64,000 bases of DNA, taken from positions 434,001-498,000 of the forward strand of contig NOKP01000002.1 in assembly GCA_002682825.1 (NCBI GenBank), given 5' to 3'. Made by a program: the position numbers and the translations under genes. This document shows positions 44,437-58,000 of this stretch, in pieces; the stretch's first letter is position 1; each line of letters begins with the position of its first letter. Under the pieces are notes generated by a model that was not told the DNA's origin, ran no database searches, and saw only the letters and a program-made list of their open reading frames with translations. The DNA is from Neonectria sp. B-13 (lineage: Eukaryota > Ascomycota > Sordariomycetes > Hypocreales > Nectriaceae).

Positions 44437-45463
44437 CGGGCGGCTTGTGGATCCGTAAGCCGGGGCGAAAGAGACAACCCCGGAAACAATGGGAAGGGGA
44501 AGTTGTTGACGGTTCCTTTATGAAACTAGGTTAGATCCGAACTCTGCCGTGGGACTATGTTGGGTTGAAGAATGGCTAAGCGCCTGATCAGCTGAACGAA
44601 GCGGGGGTTGAAAACAGCGAGGGGAGCTGCGGATCGTGGCTTTGCCGGGATAATGTTATCCCTTTGAGTATTGCAAGGCTGAGGTGAGTGACTTTAAGCA
44701 CTGGTGAAATCACCCCCCCTTCAAGTGTGATAAGGCTCCAGGGTCGTAAGCGCAGGCCAAGCCAACAACCACATTACTGCATTGGAACTTCAGCCACAGA
44801 AACCAGGACCAATTGATGTGCAGGTACGAGATCATGGCGCTAAGCCGAGACACCGCAATTACATACAACAGCAGCACAAATACCAATCAACGGAGGCAAT
44901 ACGCTCTCACCAGGAGCGCAGAAATGCACATCGGCTGGTAGAGGAATATCCACGGTAAAAGCCACAGCGCGTCCCACAGATATCTAGCACCCGCATTGCT
45001 GTAAGAGGACATAGATTTGGGCTACAATGCCGCATATAATGCTTCATGACATCCTCCGGCTTCGCCTTATAGACACGGCCGCAAAGTGATTCTTGTTAGT
45101 CTGGTCGAGCAGACCAGATCATCCATAGTGCCCCGATCTTACGCTTCTCGTCTGCACTACTATGAAGCGAGGCATGATCAGCGCGGCTGAGTGATGAAAC
45201 AAGCTGAACAGCGCCTAGAAAGGCTAATCTTTATGCTGGTACCCTATTGGTGGCCCAAGCCGCAGGCAGGGGTTCTGTATTCGGTACGTTGGCGCTTCCT
45301 CACACCTATAATTAGGTGCATCTTGGCGCCGGGCGGCCCTGAGCCACCGACTGCTATCGGGAACTCCCCGCTTTCGAGGTCGACTCGACTCGGCTCGACT
45401 CGACTCAACTTCACAGCCAATCTCATTGAATAGGTATCTCGTGGTTTTCTTACCCAAAAAACG
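44437..45463. promoter_or_regulatory. Divergent promoter between HeLo-E2 and NO VEIN-like genes
   Basis: About 1 kb between two divergent starts. A CGACTCGACTCGGCTCGACT repeat of the pentamer (G/T)CGAC lies at about 45379-45404, close to the plus-strand start. No intact gene seen. Confidence 0.45.
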
Positions 45464-48400
45464 ATGACTGAGCTCCCCCAGAGTAGCCGGTCACCAAGTC
45501 GGGACGTGGATCGTCTCGACCAGGGCCATTTGTCTACTCTCTCGTAAGAACTCGCACTCATTCTTGAGCCCAGCCTGACCATTTCGCTAGAACACGCCTC
45601 AGCTCTGGCCCTTTTGATGCGCGGGCGCAAGGCATTGTCAGCTTACTTCGGGATGCTGATGCGAAATGCTACTCGGCAGCCCGAGCCGCCGGAAATGACC
45701 CAAGCATCTCCATCTGCTTAAGCAACGGCGGCGTGAGCGTTAAGTGCAACCACGACGGCAACAGTGCCAATACGGCGCTCTCGGAGGACTCCAAGGAGGA
45801 CTATTGCTGTCACTTCTATCCCCATTCTGAAGAGGAGTCTGGTCAGGGCAATCGTCGACGTCATAACCTCACTCTGCAGCTGCAGGCCATCCAGGGAACA
45901 GTCTTGCTGCCGTTGGACAACCTCCGATCGATCAAGATCACGATCACGGATGAGCTTGGGAAACAAGTCTGGTCGCGGCAAGCACATATCAAAAGGGATA
46001 TTATGGGCAGCTTGGCTGTGCTGAGCACTGTCGAGTCGAAGATCACGCCTCCGCCCAAGACGAAGACCACGAGTCGATACCACATCATCTCGTATATCCC
46101 CTCAGACGCGTCAAACCATGAGAAGCAGATTGGTCACGACGCAAAGGGGTTGATCGAGTCCCCTTCGCCGGCGCCAGTCATCCTCGCATTCCCAGTAGCT
46201 GACGATGGTGACCCGATGACCGAGAAGCAGGACTTACATGTGGTCACCCCCATCCGGAAAGGACCCTTCAATGTGAGTCTCCTGTGTCTACTCTCCCCAA
46301 TGGTTCAGTCTGACCGAAGAAGTTCTTGGTGTACGCCGACTTCCCCCTATCTTCTGACGGTGACATCTTGCCGTACAGCTGGGGAGACTGGATATTGCGG
46401 CAGGCTATCGTTGCCGCCCTCATCAAGGCCGTTCAGCAAATTTCCTTGAACCCCACCCTCCGGTACAAATGGATGAGATTCCTTCCTAGCGAGGCGGATG
46501 TTCGCAGAGATCCATTTTGGAAGCAAAACACCATGTCAATGTTTGATGCGCTACGTCAGCTTCCATTGCTTTGCGCCGAAAGTGGCAGCAATGATGGAAA
46601 GTTACGCAGCGTTTCCCAGCTTCGCATTCTTGGCGAGGACCAGGTCGACTCGGCCGGTCATCCTCTTTTTCCAGACCTAGAAGCAGAGCCGATTTATCTG
46701 TCCGTCAAGTATGAGCGCAAGGATACTGACATTCTCGCCGGGTACGGTCTGGGAGCGGTCCAGACCATTGACCTCATGCCGAGACTGCGCGCTCTTGTCG
46801 AGAGCGAGGCTTGGAAAGTCAAATTCTACCTGGATCGTGATGAAGACTGGCACTCACGCGTGGCTCGATGGATACTCCACGTGTGGGAAAATAAACGCCA
46901 GGAGTGGAAAGATGCTCTCAAGACGATGGCGCTCTTGCCTCTTGAGTCTGGACTCTTTCGTTCTCCAGCTGATCTCACTCTGCAAGTCTACTTTCCTGAT
47001 ATCGACGGGATCCCCATTCCGCCAGATCTCCCTCTTAACACAATACTCCCTGCCGCAGCTGCCAACCCTGATTGCCGAATGCTGTATCGAGTACTCGGCG
47101 TTGTCTCCGCGGATTCAGCAACAGTGAAGGCCATGCTCTCACTTAAGAACATATCTGCAAATGACAATCTAGAGACCCCATCGGTCTCAAAGGTCGCCGT
47201 GCCTGATACTCACCCCCATTATTTTTATCCAGGGGCTGATATGTTCAACGACGAAACCTCCGACCTCACCCCGGCGTGGCTCTCCATCGCACAAGACCAA
47301 CCCGAACGGCTCTTATCACGTCTTCACAAAGACTTCTGCCATCATGCTGGCCGGAAGGGGTGGCTAGCTAGCGAAGAGAAGGCAGCCATTATTCGCGAAA
47401 CCGAGATTACATGCTCAAATGGTGACAGACGGCCAGTTTTTGAAACATTCCTCCCCTTGCCGTCGCTTTTGAGGCGATGTGCGAGCTGGCTGTCGGGCGA
47501 GCCTGAAAAAACTTTGCCCTTCGTTAAGTTAGAGAAGCCATTGACAGATCTATCGCGAAACGACGAGTCGTGGACCGAACTTGCCCGCAACTTTAACATC
47601 GGCGCTGAGGACGACCTGGCGTTTACCCTTGCCGTTCTCGAGGCCATTATGGTCGAGGACGTGCAGCCTAAAGAAACACTGACGAAGACAGCTGTTGGGA
47701 TCTACCTGAGACTGCTCGAGCAATGCAACGCCTTCGCGAGAGCTGCAGAAAAGGATGACGCGGCGGAGCGTGTAAGGTACGTTGGAAATCGCATTTGATG
47801 GCTTTGCCCAAGATATGCAGCGCAAAAGTAACCGATTTATTTCTACTAGATCTTGGTTCTCCGACAACCCCGGAGTTCTCTGTATATCCAAGGTGGGAGG
47901 TCCGGACGAAGACGCTACTTGCACTCCAGAATGGACATTTCCGACAACATGTAGGTGGAGCGCCGTCCCCGGCTCTGTGTCGAGCACACAGTGGACACTG
48001 AAGGATGCCTGGGACCCTGTTCTTAGAGGTCTTAAGCCGGGCGACAGCCAGAAACTGGAGCATTTCTTCCGCGACGTACTAAGGATATGGAACGTGGCTT
48101 CTGTCGACATCGAGACGAAGCTTGATTCTTTGACGTCGCTGGCCGAACAAGAGTTTGGGCCCGACACCTTTGCCCTCGGATTGAAGACAAAGGCCCATCA
48201 GTTGTACATCGAACTGGAGAAATTGGCCCAAGGGGCGGACGAGCCAGCCTTGAACTTTATCAGGTCAGTCATTATTACGAGGATATTGATCATCAGGCAC
48301 ACGAGAAAGGCCTCGCTCACCCAAATTACTTCCTAGGAACGCCTTTAAAGGCAAGCCTCTTATCTATGTGCCTTCTGACGGAGCTTCAGGGAGGCGGTGG

Positions 48401-50866
48401 CTCATGATGTCCGAATGTGTTTGGGAGAGTGCCGCCGCCTTGGTCCCGGACATGCCATCCCTCGAGTCGGTTTACCCCGACGTCTCAAGACTGTTCGTGG
48501 ACATTCTCCAAATGTCTGGTCTGGGCTTCCCACAAGTCTTTCAGCAGCTCGCCACTATTCGTAGAAAAAGGACTATTCTCTCGGTTGACCAAGCGAAGGC
48601 ACTCCTCCAGTCTCTTAACGATCTCCTACCTCCGGGCCGAGACATTTCTAGCACTCTTAATGTCACCGGACATCAGGATTTTGCCAGCGTCGTGGCATTG
48701 AGAAATGAGATCAAAGATTGTCACGTTTTCCCCGTTCGCATGCGGGACAGATCGGTACGCCTCATGTCCTCAAGCGATGACTTTGCCATACCGGATGAGC
48801 ATACTTGCGTCGAGTTGCTTCGAGACAGCGTGGACATGCTTGACTTTGACGTCGGCATGGTGCGGCGTCTCGATCCCCTTCTCCAGGCTGTTGGCTTGGC
48901 GGAAAAATACATGTCACTGTCCATATCCGTGACGGGTAAGGCCTCCGTGGCCAGGATTTTCGAGCTAGATCAAACGGCCTCCTCTTCTTTGTGCCGCAAA
49001 GCCGCCGTTTGGACAAGGTAAGTCATTTCGCCAAGCAAAGCCACAATTGTCGGGAGGGCTTGTCTATTCTCCCAACGGTACGCTAATGAACATATTTACA
49101 TACAGCATCGCGGCCCATTTCAAAAGTCCTCGAGTAGCCGGGGGAACGTCTAAGCTCCACCACACTCTCAACGAGCTGAGAGTGTTTGCCGTCATCAAGA
49201 CAATGCCAAAACCGGCCACGGTTCGTGCAAACGAGGTCGGCACCGATAACCCCCTTCGCATCGAGGAGGCTGTCAGCGGTAGGCTCAGAATTTATATCCC
49301 TGCCGCCTCGCAGTACCTTGATGACAGAGAGTACTGTCTCATCTCACGACTTCCCTTGGAGCTGGCAGCGTATCTGATGGAGTGCGAGCCCGGTATTGTC
49401 GATCCCCAGATCGTATGCATCGTAGCGAGTAGCCTCCGGGCCAAGCCCAACACGGCTCTCCGAATCCTCCGGGACAGGGCAATCCACTTTCTAGGCCCGG
49501 CGTTTGAAGAAGCCGCTCTAAGAGCTGATCAGCCGGATTTCAATACTAGCATGACTCTAGTGAAGAGGAAGATCAAACCGCGAGTCCGGCTTCCCCCGGC
49601 AGTTACACCGCCCAAGCAAACCAAAGACAAGACACTGCTCTCGCCAGAAATACAACCGCCACGGTCAGACCCGAGTGATGCAGCTACCCGACCTTTGCCT
49701 TCCTCCCCGGCGTCTACGTCGCTTGGCCCGAGTGATTCGGGGAGGAGCAAGTCTCCATTGCCCACATATTACTCACCGCTCAATCTTGAGGAGTTACTGG
49801 GAACGCCTTACCCGCCTCGGATTGCCAAAAAGGACGACCTGAGACTAGACCCGGCCTATAGTCACCTGCTCAAGCATGTTGTCACCAAAGCCCGCATGGC
49901 CCAGCTACCGTACGAGAGCGCTATGTTTGACATGTCGGCACTGCTGGATGTGATAGACACCGAGCCAACAACACAGTCATTGTTTTCTTTCGAATGTGAT
50001 GACCAAACCGACTGGCAACGCATGGTTGGCGCGGCGGGTGAGCTGTTTGTAAGTCGAATTCTCGTTGAATACTCGTCTATTTTTGCTTCGGTAGGCATAG
50101 GAATCTTTTGCTGAATCTATCTGTAGACATTTGAACTGCTCTCGGGGCTGAAGCCGAAGCTACCTGACTTCTCGCGCGACAACTGGGAAAGCGTAGTGCG
50201 CCACTTCGCCGGCGCGCACCCGGAGTATGTGGATCTGACGAAGAAATACGGCCGCGAGAAGTCGGACATCTTCTATACCGACTCGAAGGGCATGTTGACT
50301 ACGGAATTCATCCAACGGGGCTATCTCGACGAGACGTGGCGCGGCACGGCGCCAGATTACTACATCGAGGTTAAGACCACAATGCGGGCTCTTGAGAAGC
50401 CATTCTTCATGAGCAGTAATCAGTTCGATCTGGTAAGTCTCCCTGTCGTCTAGGCTATGACTACTTACCTCACCCAACGCAACGCCAAGTCACTTACATT
50501 CTCTCTATTGGAATGCTTGGACGGGGGCTAACATGTTGAGCGCAGATGCAAACCATGAAACAGAACCAGGCGCATCAGAGGAAGAAACAATTGTACGTTA
50601 TCTTCCGTGTATACGGGCTGAACTCTGGCCACATCGGCGTCAAGGTGTACGTAGACCCCATGCGTGCGAAAGAGAAGCAGAGACTGGATTTTGAATGGAC
50701 GAACGGGACTTGGATGGTCACGCCGCGGACGTCACGGATGCAGCCGGAAGCACAAACACCAATTCTTTCCACGTGGGCGCCCATCAGCGGGGCAGGCAAG
50801 AACTTCACTTTTGGAGAGACTTTGCCCGTGTTTGGAGGATCGCCCGGTTCCTCATTCGGAGGTTGA
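45464..50866 (+). CDS. NO VEIN-like protein: degenerate GHKL ATPase region with C-terminal PD-(D/E)xK-like domain
   Basis: Eight exons: 45464-45543, 45591-46272, 46320-47776, 47850-48263, 48337-49017, 49106-50048, 50127-50432 and 50546-50866; total 4,884 nt, 1,627 residues in frame. The layout follows the fungal/plant HSP90-like ATPase family with a DUF3883 (NOV C-terminal) domain. At residues 45-55 SLLRDADAKCY stands where the ATPase N-box (ELLQNADDNxY) should be: catalytic Glu is Ser, metal-binding Asn is Asp. VKCNHDGNS replaces the CNEDGF loop. The Gly-rich lid is absent; the chain goes straight to NRRRHNLTLQLQ, where the middle domain begins. The middle region (KFLVYADFPLSS, KWMRFLPSEAD) and a Pro/Ser linker precede GAAGELFTFELLSG and APDYYIEVKTT (Asp1496, Glu1500, Lys1502), the nuclease-like motif. 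ATPase loss is seen directly; nuclease activity is inferred. Confidence 0.85.
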
Positions 50867-51448
50867 GCGGAGGCATACACGGAAGGAAAGAGGACCACCC
50901 GCGTAGACCGAGATGTTGTTCAGTTTCATTGCAATAATACTACTATACTTAGAGACAATACTCAAGCACACCAAGAGCCACTTCCGTTTCTAGCTTATGA
51001 TACATCGCCATGAAGCGCCCTACCATACCGTCCATTGCGAAGTGACAGCTAGCAGAGCATCTATTCATCTGCCCCACGCCTATTGGCAGCGGCGGCCTCC
51101 CTTTCATCTCTCCCTAGCCCGCCCTTTGGGCCTACGTGAAGGCTTGCATATGCACAGCCGACATGGAATTAATATAAACATGGTCGTCTGCTTTAAATCT
51201 TGAGAGAAACGTTGAAGACAACACCCTGGCATATTTGCTACCGCTTTTCCATCGAAAAAGCATCGCACTCTCTCTCTCAATTCATGGAGTGACGCAGAGC
51301 GGGTGTAACTAAAGTATATCTCCTGATAGAGCTGCTAGAGCGTCCTCACGATCCTCTGAGTTCATATAAGCCCGCAACTTTCAAAGACACGTCGGAGTTA
51401 AGAAAGCACATCGTCGACTCTAGCTTAAATCCGTACGACAAATACTCT
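50867..51448. other. Intergenic
   Basis: No gene recognised. The plus-strand frame from 51290 continues into the hypothetical gene below after a stop. Confidence 0.4.
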
Positions 51449-51841
51449 ATGGTATCCTTCACGCAGACGGAATACCTAGAAGACAATCAGTATCACGAAT
51501 TCCTCCCTTTTCTAGTAGTGGATCCACGAGATCAGTCATACTCGAAGGTTTTCTGCGATCGCGGCCGTAACGTGGATTTTACCACACTTGGACAACTCGA
51601 CCAGCTTCCAATCATAGAACCGATTAAATGGACAGCCGCTGAATCCTCTCCCGTACATATTTGTCCACTGCAGACCCTAATCTTTGCTGAGAAGAAAGTG
51701 CCAACCATCCCCGACATTGCACAGACGCTCGAGACAACTCATGACCTTACTCCCCAGTATACCACTTGGCAGTATCATTGCTACTGCATGTGGGCAGGGT
51801 CTTTAACACGCTTCGGAAGAGATATTCTGCGCGATAGTTAA
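51449..51841 (+). CDS. Hypothetical protein, weak
   Basis: A 130-codon frame starting MVSFTQTEYLEDNQYHEFLP and ending at a stop at 51841. In-frame sequence without Met extends about 150 bases further upstream (EELLERPHDPLSS-like), so it may be the last exon of a longer gene whose 5' part I cannot place. No signal peptide, membrane segment or known motif is seen. It converges on the NRPS 3' end. Confidence 0.3.
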   Translation: MVSFTQTEYLEDNQYHEFLPFLVVDPRDQSYSKVFCDRGRNVDFTTLGQLDQLPIIEPIKWTAAESSPVHICPLQTLIFAEKKVPTIPDIAQTLETTHDLTPQYTTWQYHCYCMWAGSLTRFGRDILRDS

Positions 51842-52033
51842 AAGTGGGAAGGTTCTGATTATTAAGCGTGAGTTTAAAGGTAGATATGTAGTATTAAGCC
51901 TTAGTTCTACAATATATCTTGATGGATCCTAGATATACATACCAAAAATGTGCCAGAAGCTTCCAAGGCCTGGGAGTGGCGGCGGTGAAGAAAGAGAATG
52001 GCATTTTCAACCGAACACAACGACACCTGGCTG

Positions 52034-55000
52034 TTATCTCTCAAGATGCTGACCATTCAGGCTTTCTTCTTGAGCCATTTCAATGAAGTCTTGTTCGCAA
52101 CGGTCCATCCAGCGATGGACATGCTCGCGCTGATTGATTTCTTCATGGTAGTGGAGCGTCATCTCAAGCCGGCCCTCGGAAACGTACGCCGTCACGTAAA
52201 ATACTGACCAGAGATTGACTAGGGAAGCGCTTTCGGGCTCCGCGTGCGTCGGTATTTCCATGTTCTGGAAGAGAGAGGTTGTTCGCTCGAGGTGGTCAAA
52301 CCCACCCAGGTAGTTGAAGTTGAGCTCGACGCAGCCTGTCTTAAACGCCCTCCTTCCTTTGGCATTCAGATATCTTGACGCAAAGTATGACCAGTCGGGA
52401 CGTAGTAGACTGCGAACGCAGTCTTTCGTGTTGTGTATTGCGCTGGGTAGATCCGCACATTCTGAATTTTGGAGTTGAATGGGGTACATAGTGGAAAACC
52501 AGCCCACGGTCTGCGAGACATCCATCGTGTCTTCCCAGGATTCGCGACCATGGCCAGCAGTGAAGCAAGTAGGAACTGGTCGATCCGCGAATACTTGCGT
52601 GAAGCTATGCGTAAGCGCCGCAATCATGAGTTCCAGTGGCTGTGCTTGCAAGGTGTCTGTGCAAGGACCGAAGATGCGGGAGGTAGTTTCCCTGTCTAGA
52701 GTGAATTTGTGTACGGCCTGGCGCCCATTCCGGACTTGGTCTTCGTTAAGATCCCAGTAGCTCAGTTTTGGTGGTGCCAGTTGCACAGGCAAGGCAACGG
52801 TTGGGTCCAACTTCTCCGATGCGTATTTGGCCTGCGCAATGCACCAGCGCTGGAAGCTCGTAGAGCGTATGGGTGAGAGCCGATGACCTGAAAGAGACAC
52901 TTCCAGATCTTTGAGCAGTAAGTTCATCGAGGTCCAGTCCACCAACAGATGGTGAACATCGATGAACAGGAATTGCGAGCTGCCCGATTCGATAAGGGCG
53001 GCTGAAACCAAGGGCCCCTTTTCAATATTCAACATACCACGGCAGCGGGAAATGAGAGGGCCCAGGTCGTCGCCATTTACATTGGCGTCTTCGAAATACA
53101 ACGAGGATCCCACATCGTGCCGTATGAATTGTACCCATTTACCACCCTGATCTTGCTCAAAGCGAGCCCTCAGCATCGAGTGTCTCTGTATAATATCCTC
53201 GAGAGAATTTCTGGTGGCTTGCGGTGTGGTTTTCGTCGTCAGCCTTATTAGGCGATACACATCAAAGCAGATGTTGGCTTCAGACTGGCATTCGATGTAC
53301 CATTCTTGGATCGGCGACAGCGGGAAGCGGACCTCCATAGTTTCGGACACCTGGTCATTACTCTTGCCCATGTGTGGCATGGGCTTGCATCGTCTGGAGA
53401 GAAGCCTGATTGTTTGAAACTTGAACAGATCACCGAGCGAAAGGGCGAGACCGCTGTTTCTACACCTGGAGATGACATGCATGCCCGTAATGGAATCTGG
53501 AAATTGTTAGCCCTTAGTTCTTGTCGAGTGTCGGGCCCATACATACCTCCGCCTAAACGGGAGAATGTCGCCTCGACCGATATCGAAGACGCCGAAGTGT
53601 TCAAGACATGGCCCCAGATTTCTCGTAGCGTCCGCTCAACCTCGTTTGATGGGGCTACAACAATTTTCTTGCTTGTTGAGTTGTCCAATTTGATCGAAGC
53701 CCCAAGCTCTCGAAGGACTCGCCGGTCCCTTTTTCCCGTCTGTGTCGTCGGTATCTCCCTCAGCGGAACGTATAGGCTTGGTATCATGTATTGCGGTACA
53801 GGCAATCTGGCGTCAATATCCCGCGTGAGGCTTGCCACGGTCGAATGCAGATCGTCTTCAGTCATTGCTGCCGCTCCGGGCGGAACAACGAATGCCACGA
53901 GCATAGCTCGAGAGAGACCATACGGTGTTACCACCTCTGCCACCACCTGCGGCTCACCAATGGCTTCACTGTCGTTCAATAGACGGCGCACGTGGTATTC
54001 AATCTCGCCCAGCTCAACCCGCTGGCCCCTGACTTTTACCTGCCCATCCTTTCTGCCGAGGAAGATCAGGCTGCCGTCTTCCTCGTACCGCACCAAATCG
54101 CCTGTGCGGTACAACCGCCCTCGCCGTCCTGGATGGCCCGGAGCACTGTGGAGTAGCCATGCTGGGTCTTCAATGAATGAGGCCACTGTCCTTTCTGGAT
54201 CGTTGAGGTACCCACGGCCCACCAGAGGGCCTTCCAGCCACAGCTCTCCAACACAACCAACAGGAGAAAGCATGGCAGGGTTTTCCGGATCAACTACCCA
54301 TGTGACCGCCCCTGCTCCGTATCCAATATGACCAGGCTGCCTCATGTCTTCGGATCTAGCGACGATCATGGTGCATTCCGCTGGGCCGTAGCCGTTCGAC
54401 GCTTTGTGCTGCAACCTCGACACCAGCTCCGCACTAGGCGTCTCACCAACGAGCTCAAGTTTGGTAAGCCTTTGCAGAGCATCATCCTCCAACAGGCCGG
54501 CAACTGTGGGCGTGGTGTTGATAAAATTAACATGCAGCCTTGTAATCGCGCCAGCCAAGTCATTCCTCCTCTCGTCTTCTCCCGGGACGCAGAGACAGCC
54601 ACCGCAACTCAACGTGTGCAGTAGGTTGTACCAGGACATGTCGAATGCGTACGATGCGAAGTCAAGCACTCGCGAGCCCGAATCGAAGCCTATTAGTTTC
54701 GCTTGGTGCAGATGAGCGCTGCTGAAATTGGCATGTGTAATGGTGACTCCTCTAGGTTGACCTAGAGTACAGCCGTTAGTCAATATCGGACCCAGCTATG
54801 TATTTAGCATATGGATTGGGCATCTTACCGGTGCTCCCGCTCGTGAAGACGATGTACAGCGCATTTGACGGGTCCACCCTGGGGAGCTCGCTTTCGTCTG
54901 AAAGCTGGTCGATGTGCATTTGGGTTACCACCAGGACCGCATTGTCTTCGGCGAGCGTGCTCGCAAGCTTGTACTGCGAAGAGGATGTGAGCATGACAAC

Positions 55001-58000
55001 AAGCTCGAGCTGATGTATGATTGTAGAGAGCCTCTCTTCCGGCTGGGTCACGTCCAATACGACCGACGCTCCGCCTGCCTTCATGACTGCGAGCACGGCG
55101 ACGGTGGTCCACATAGACTTCTCGAAGACGACGGGAACAACGACTTCTGGTTTGACCCCGATCTTGACGAGGGAGTGCGCCAGACGAGTCGACAGCGCGT
55201 CCAACTGGCGGTACGTCAGACTCCCGTCGTGGGCGCAAATTGCCTGAGCCTCGGGCTGTCGTTGGACCGAGTGTTGAATCAGATCCGATACAAGAGTGGC
55301 CGACGTCGCCGGCACAGAAGCATTCCAGCGCCAGATATCAAGCTGGTCATGCGCGCTGGTCCTCGCAATGTTGTGTATAAGTGTCTGCTGGGTCGACGAC
55401 TGGCATATCTGCTGCAACACGTGCTCCAATTGCTGCGCAAGTCTTGCCACCTGTGCTGCGTGAAGCACACGGGAATCAAACGAAAAGTGTAGCCGTAGAC
55501 CCTCGTTGTCCTCCCTGAATACCAGCATCATGGCATGATTGCTGGACGAGGGCTCGCTGCTGGCACCCGGGCTGTCGAGGGACGATGGCTCGAATATCGC
55601 ACTGCCAGCCTGGGTGCTTGCTTGATTCCGTGGTGGCTGCACGACGAGGAGCGTCTGGAAGCGGCAAGCCTCGGTTGCATCAGCACTCACGCGCTGGATG
55701 TTCTGCAATCCTGTCTGCTCAAACGGCGTCATGTTCAGAGCCTGGTCCTGAACCTGCTGCAGGAGCTGCTCTACGCTCATGTCTGGGCGAACGATGACGC
55801 GGATGGGCACTGTTGCAATACACGGGCCGACGATTTGGTCAACGCCAACTAGGTCGCTCTGCCGTCCTGACACTACCGCTCCGAAAGCAGCCTCGGATGA
55901 GTTTGTGTACCACGCAACCAGCGTTGCCCAGGCTGTCCGTATTGCCGTCGGCATGGTAAACGCCCCGGGAGGCCGGTCCAGGTGCTTGATGGTGTACTCG
56001 AACACCTTGTTCGGCTGAGTCTTGTAGGTCGCAGACGGCAGAGCTGGAAACTGTTGAGCCTCCAGGCCCGCGAACTGAGTGTGCCAGAACGACTTCAATG
56101 CCTCATTGCTCACTGCCAATGTGTGCTTGATGAACTCCTGGAAGGGCACAGGCGGCGAAACACCCCTTCCCGAGTATGCGCCCTCGATAGACTCAAGCAT
56201 TGAGTCCATTGACCAGCCGTCGTAGAGTGCGTGATGCACCGTCCAGACGAACCAGGTCTTGCCGTCTTCATTGCTCCGGAACAGCCCGACCTGGTTCAGT
56301 GCGGTCCCGAAACTCATGGCACATTGTTGTTGTTGCTTGGCTTCTTCAAGGCTCTTGTGCTGCTCCCAGCGGACCTGCTCATCAAGCACAACCTGTACTG
56401 ATCCGTAGTCTTGAAGGTTAATGATTCTGGTGCGCAGGATTGGGATACGCGAGTAGACTTCCTCGAATGCATGCTTGAAGCGACCGACCTCCACCGCAGG
56501 CCCCAACTCGAGTGTCAACTTCGCCACGTAGTCGCCGGGCCGCCTTGCCGTCATAGCCACCAAGCTCTCTTGCAGTGCGGTGCAAGGAAAGATATCTTCG
56601 ATCTGGGATTCTCCAACGCCACACAGTGACGCTGCCTGCTGGCGGACTATGTTGATGTCGACCGAGCCAGTCAGCAAGGAGAAGGGTGTAATTGCGCCCA
56701 TGCTGTTATGGTTTGCGGGAGTCCTCCGTACTTTGGCCAGATCGCTGAGACGAGGTTGCTTGAACACGTCCGCCACGGTAAGCGACAGGCCTTGCTTCCG
56801 GGCTGCGGCGACCAGGCGTATGGCTCTGAGGCTGTTCCCGCCGAGAGCCATGAAGCTGTCAGTGACGGATATTGACTCTGCTGGTACGGACAGAATTGTC
56901 GACCAAAGCTGCTGCATGTCGGCCTCTTCCGCGCTCATTTCAGGATGGTCTTTCGTGGGTTCTGCGCAGAGGCGGGTGGGATTGAGGCCATTGTAAACAA
57001 GGTGCTCTTCAGGCGAAATATGTGCTCCGGTCTCACGGAGGGACCGACGGTCTGTCTTGCCCGAAGATGTCAGAGGTAGCTTTTTCATCGGGACGTATAT
57101 CTCCGGAACCATGTAGCTGGGAAGTGCGTCGGCGAGGACTTGTCGAAACGCAGCCGCTGTTTCAGGCTGTGGACCAAGCAAATCGCTGTTGACTGTGGAA
57201 AATTCCCTAGATGCTCGATCAAGTGTATCCCTGCCGGTGAAAAAAGCTGCAAGAAGAGGATCTCCCTCTTGGCCGATAGGCCGAATGACCTCTACTGCCA
57301 GCTGCTGTCCAGGTTCCAGGTGCTGCAGAAGGTGGTGTTCGACTTCTGCCAGCTCAATCCGAAGACCCCGGAGTTTCACAAGATTGTCCTTGCGGCCTCG
57401 GTACGCCACGGATCCATCAGCAGCTTGCACGACAAGATCGCCCGTCTTGTATATGCGCTGTGACAAATCCACTTTGAACTTCGTCGTCCAAGTTGGGTTG
57501 TCGATGAAGGCAGCGGTTGTCAGTTCGTCGTTCTGATGATAACCACGAGCCACAATCGGTCCTTGGATCAGAAGCTCGCCTTCGCAGCCGATCGGTACGA
57601 GCTTGTCATGGTCATTGGCATCGACAACCCAATACCAGCAACCCGCTGGCTGACCAATGCTGCCGCAACTCTCGCTTGAGGTGATTGATGTATTGACACT
57701 TGAACAAATGGCCGTCTCCGAAGGTCCGTAACCGTTCATCAAACGGACTTCCTTCGCCCACACTTCCACATTCTTTCTACTCATCGCCTCCCCCACCAAC
57801 ATTAAGCTGCCCAGAGTAGGGACCTCTGACGGTGATAGAAGTGTCGCCACGGTCGGTGTCAAGACTGCAAAGTTGACGTGGAATCGGTTTATCGCGCCTG
57901 CGATGTCGTTTGTTCGCTGCTGCTCACTGGGAATGCAGACGCAGCCTCCAGCCAGCAACGTCAAAAATATCTCAAATATGGAAGCGTCGAAGGCGAAATT

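Noticed and set aside
53306..54331. 341-codon plus-strand frame
   Set aside because: Antisense shadow of the NRPS A3 domain.
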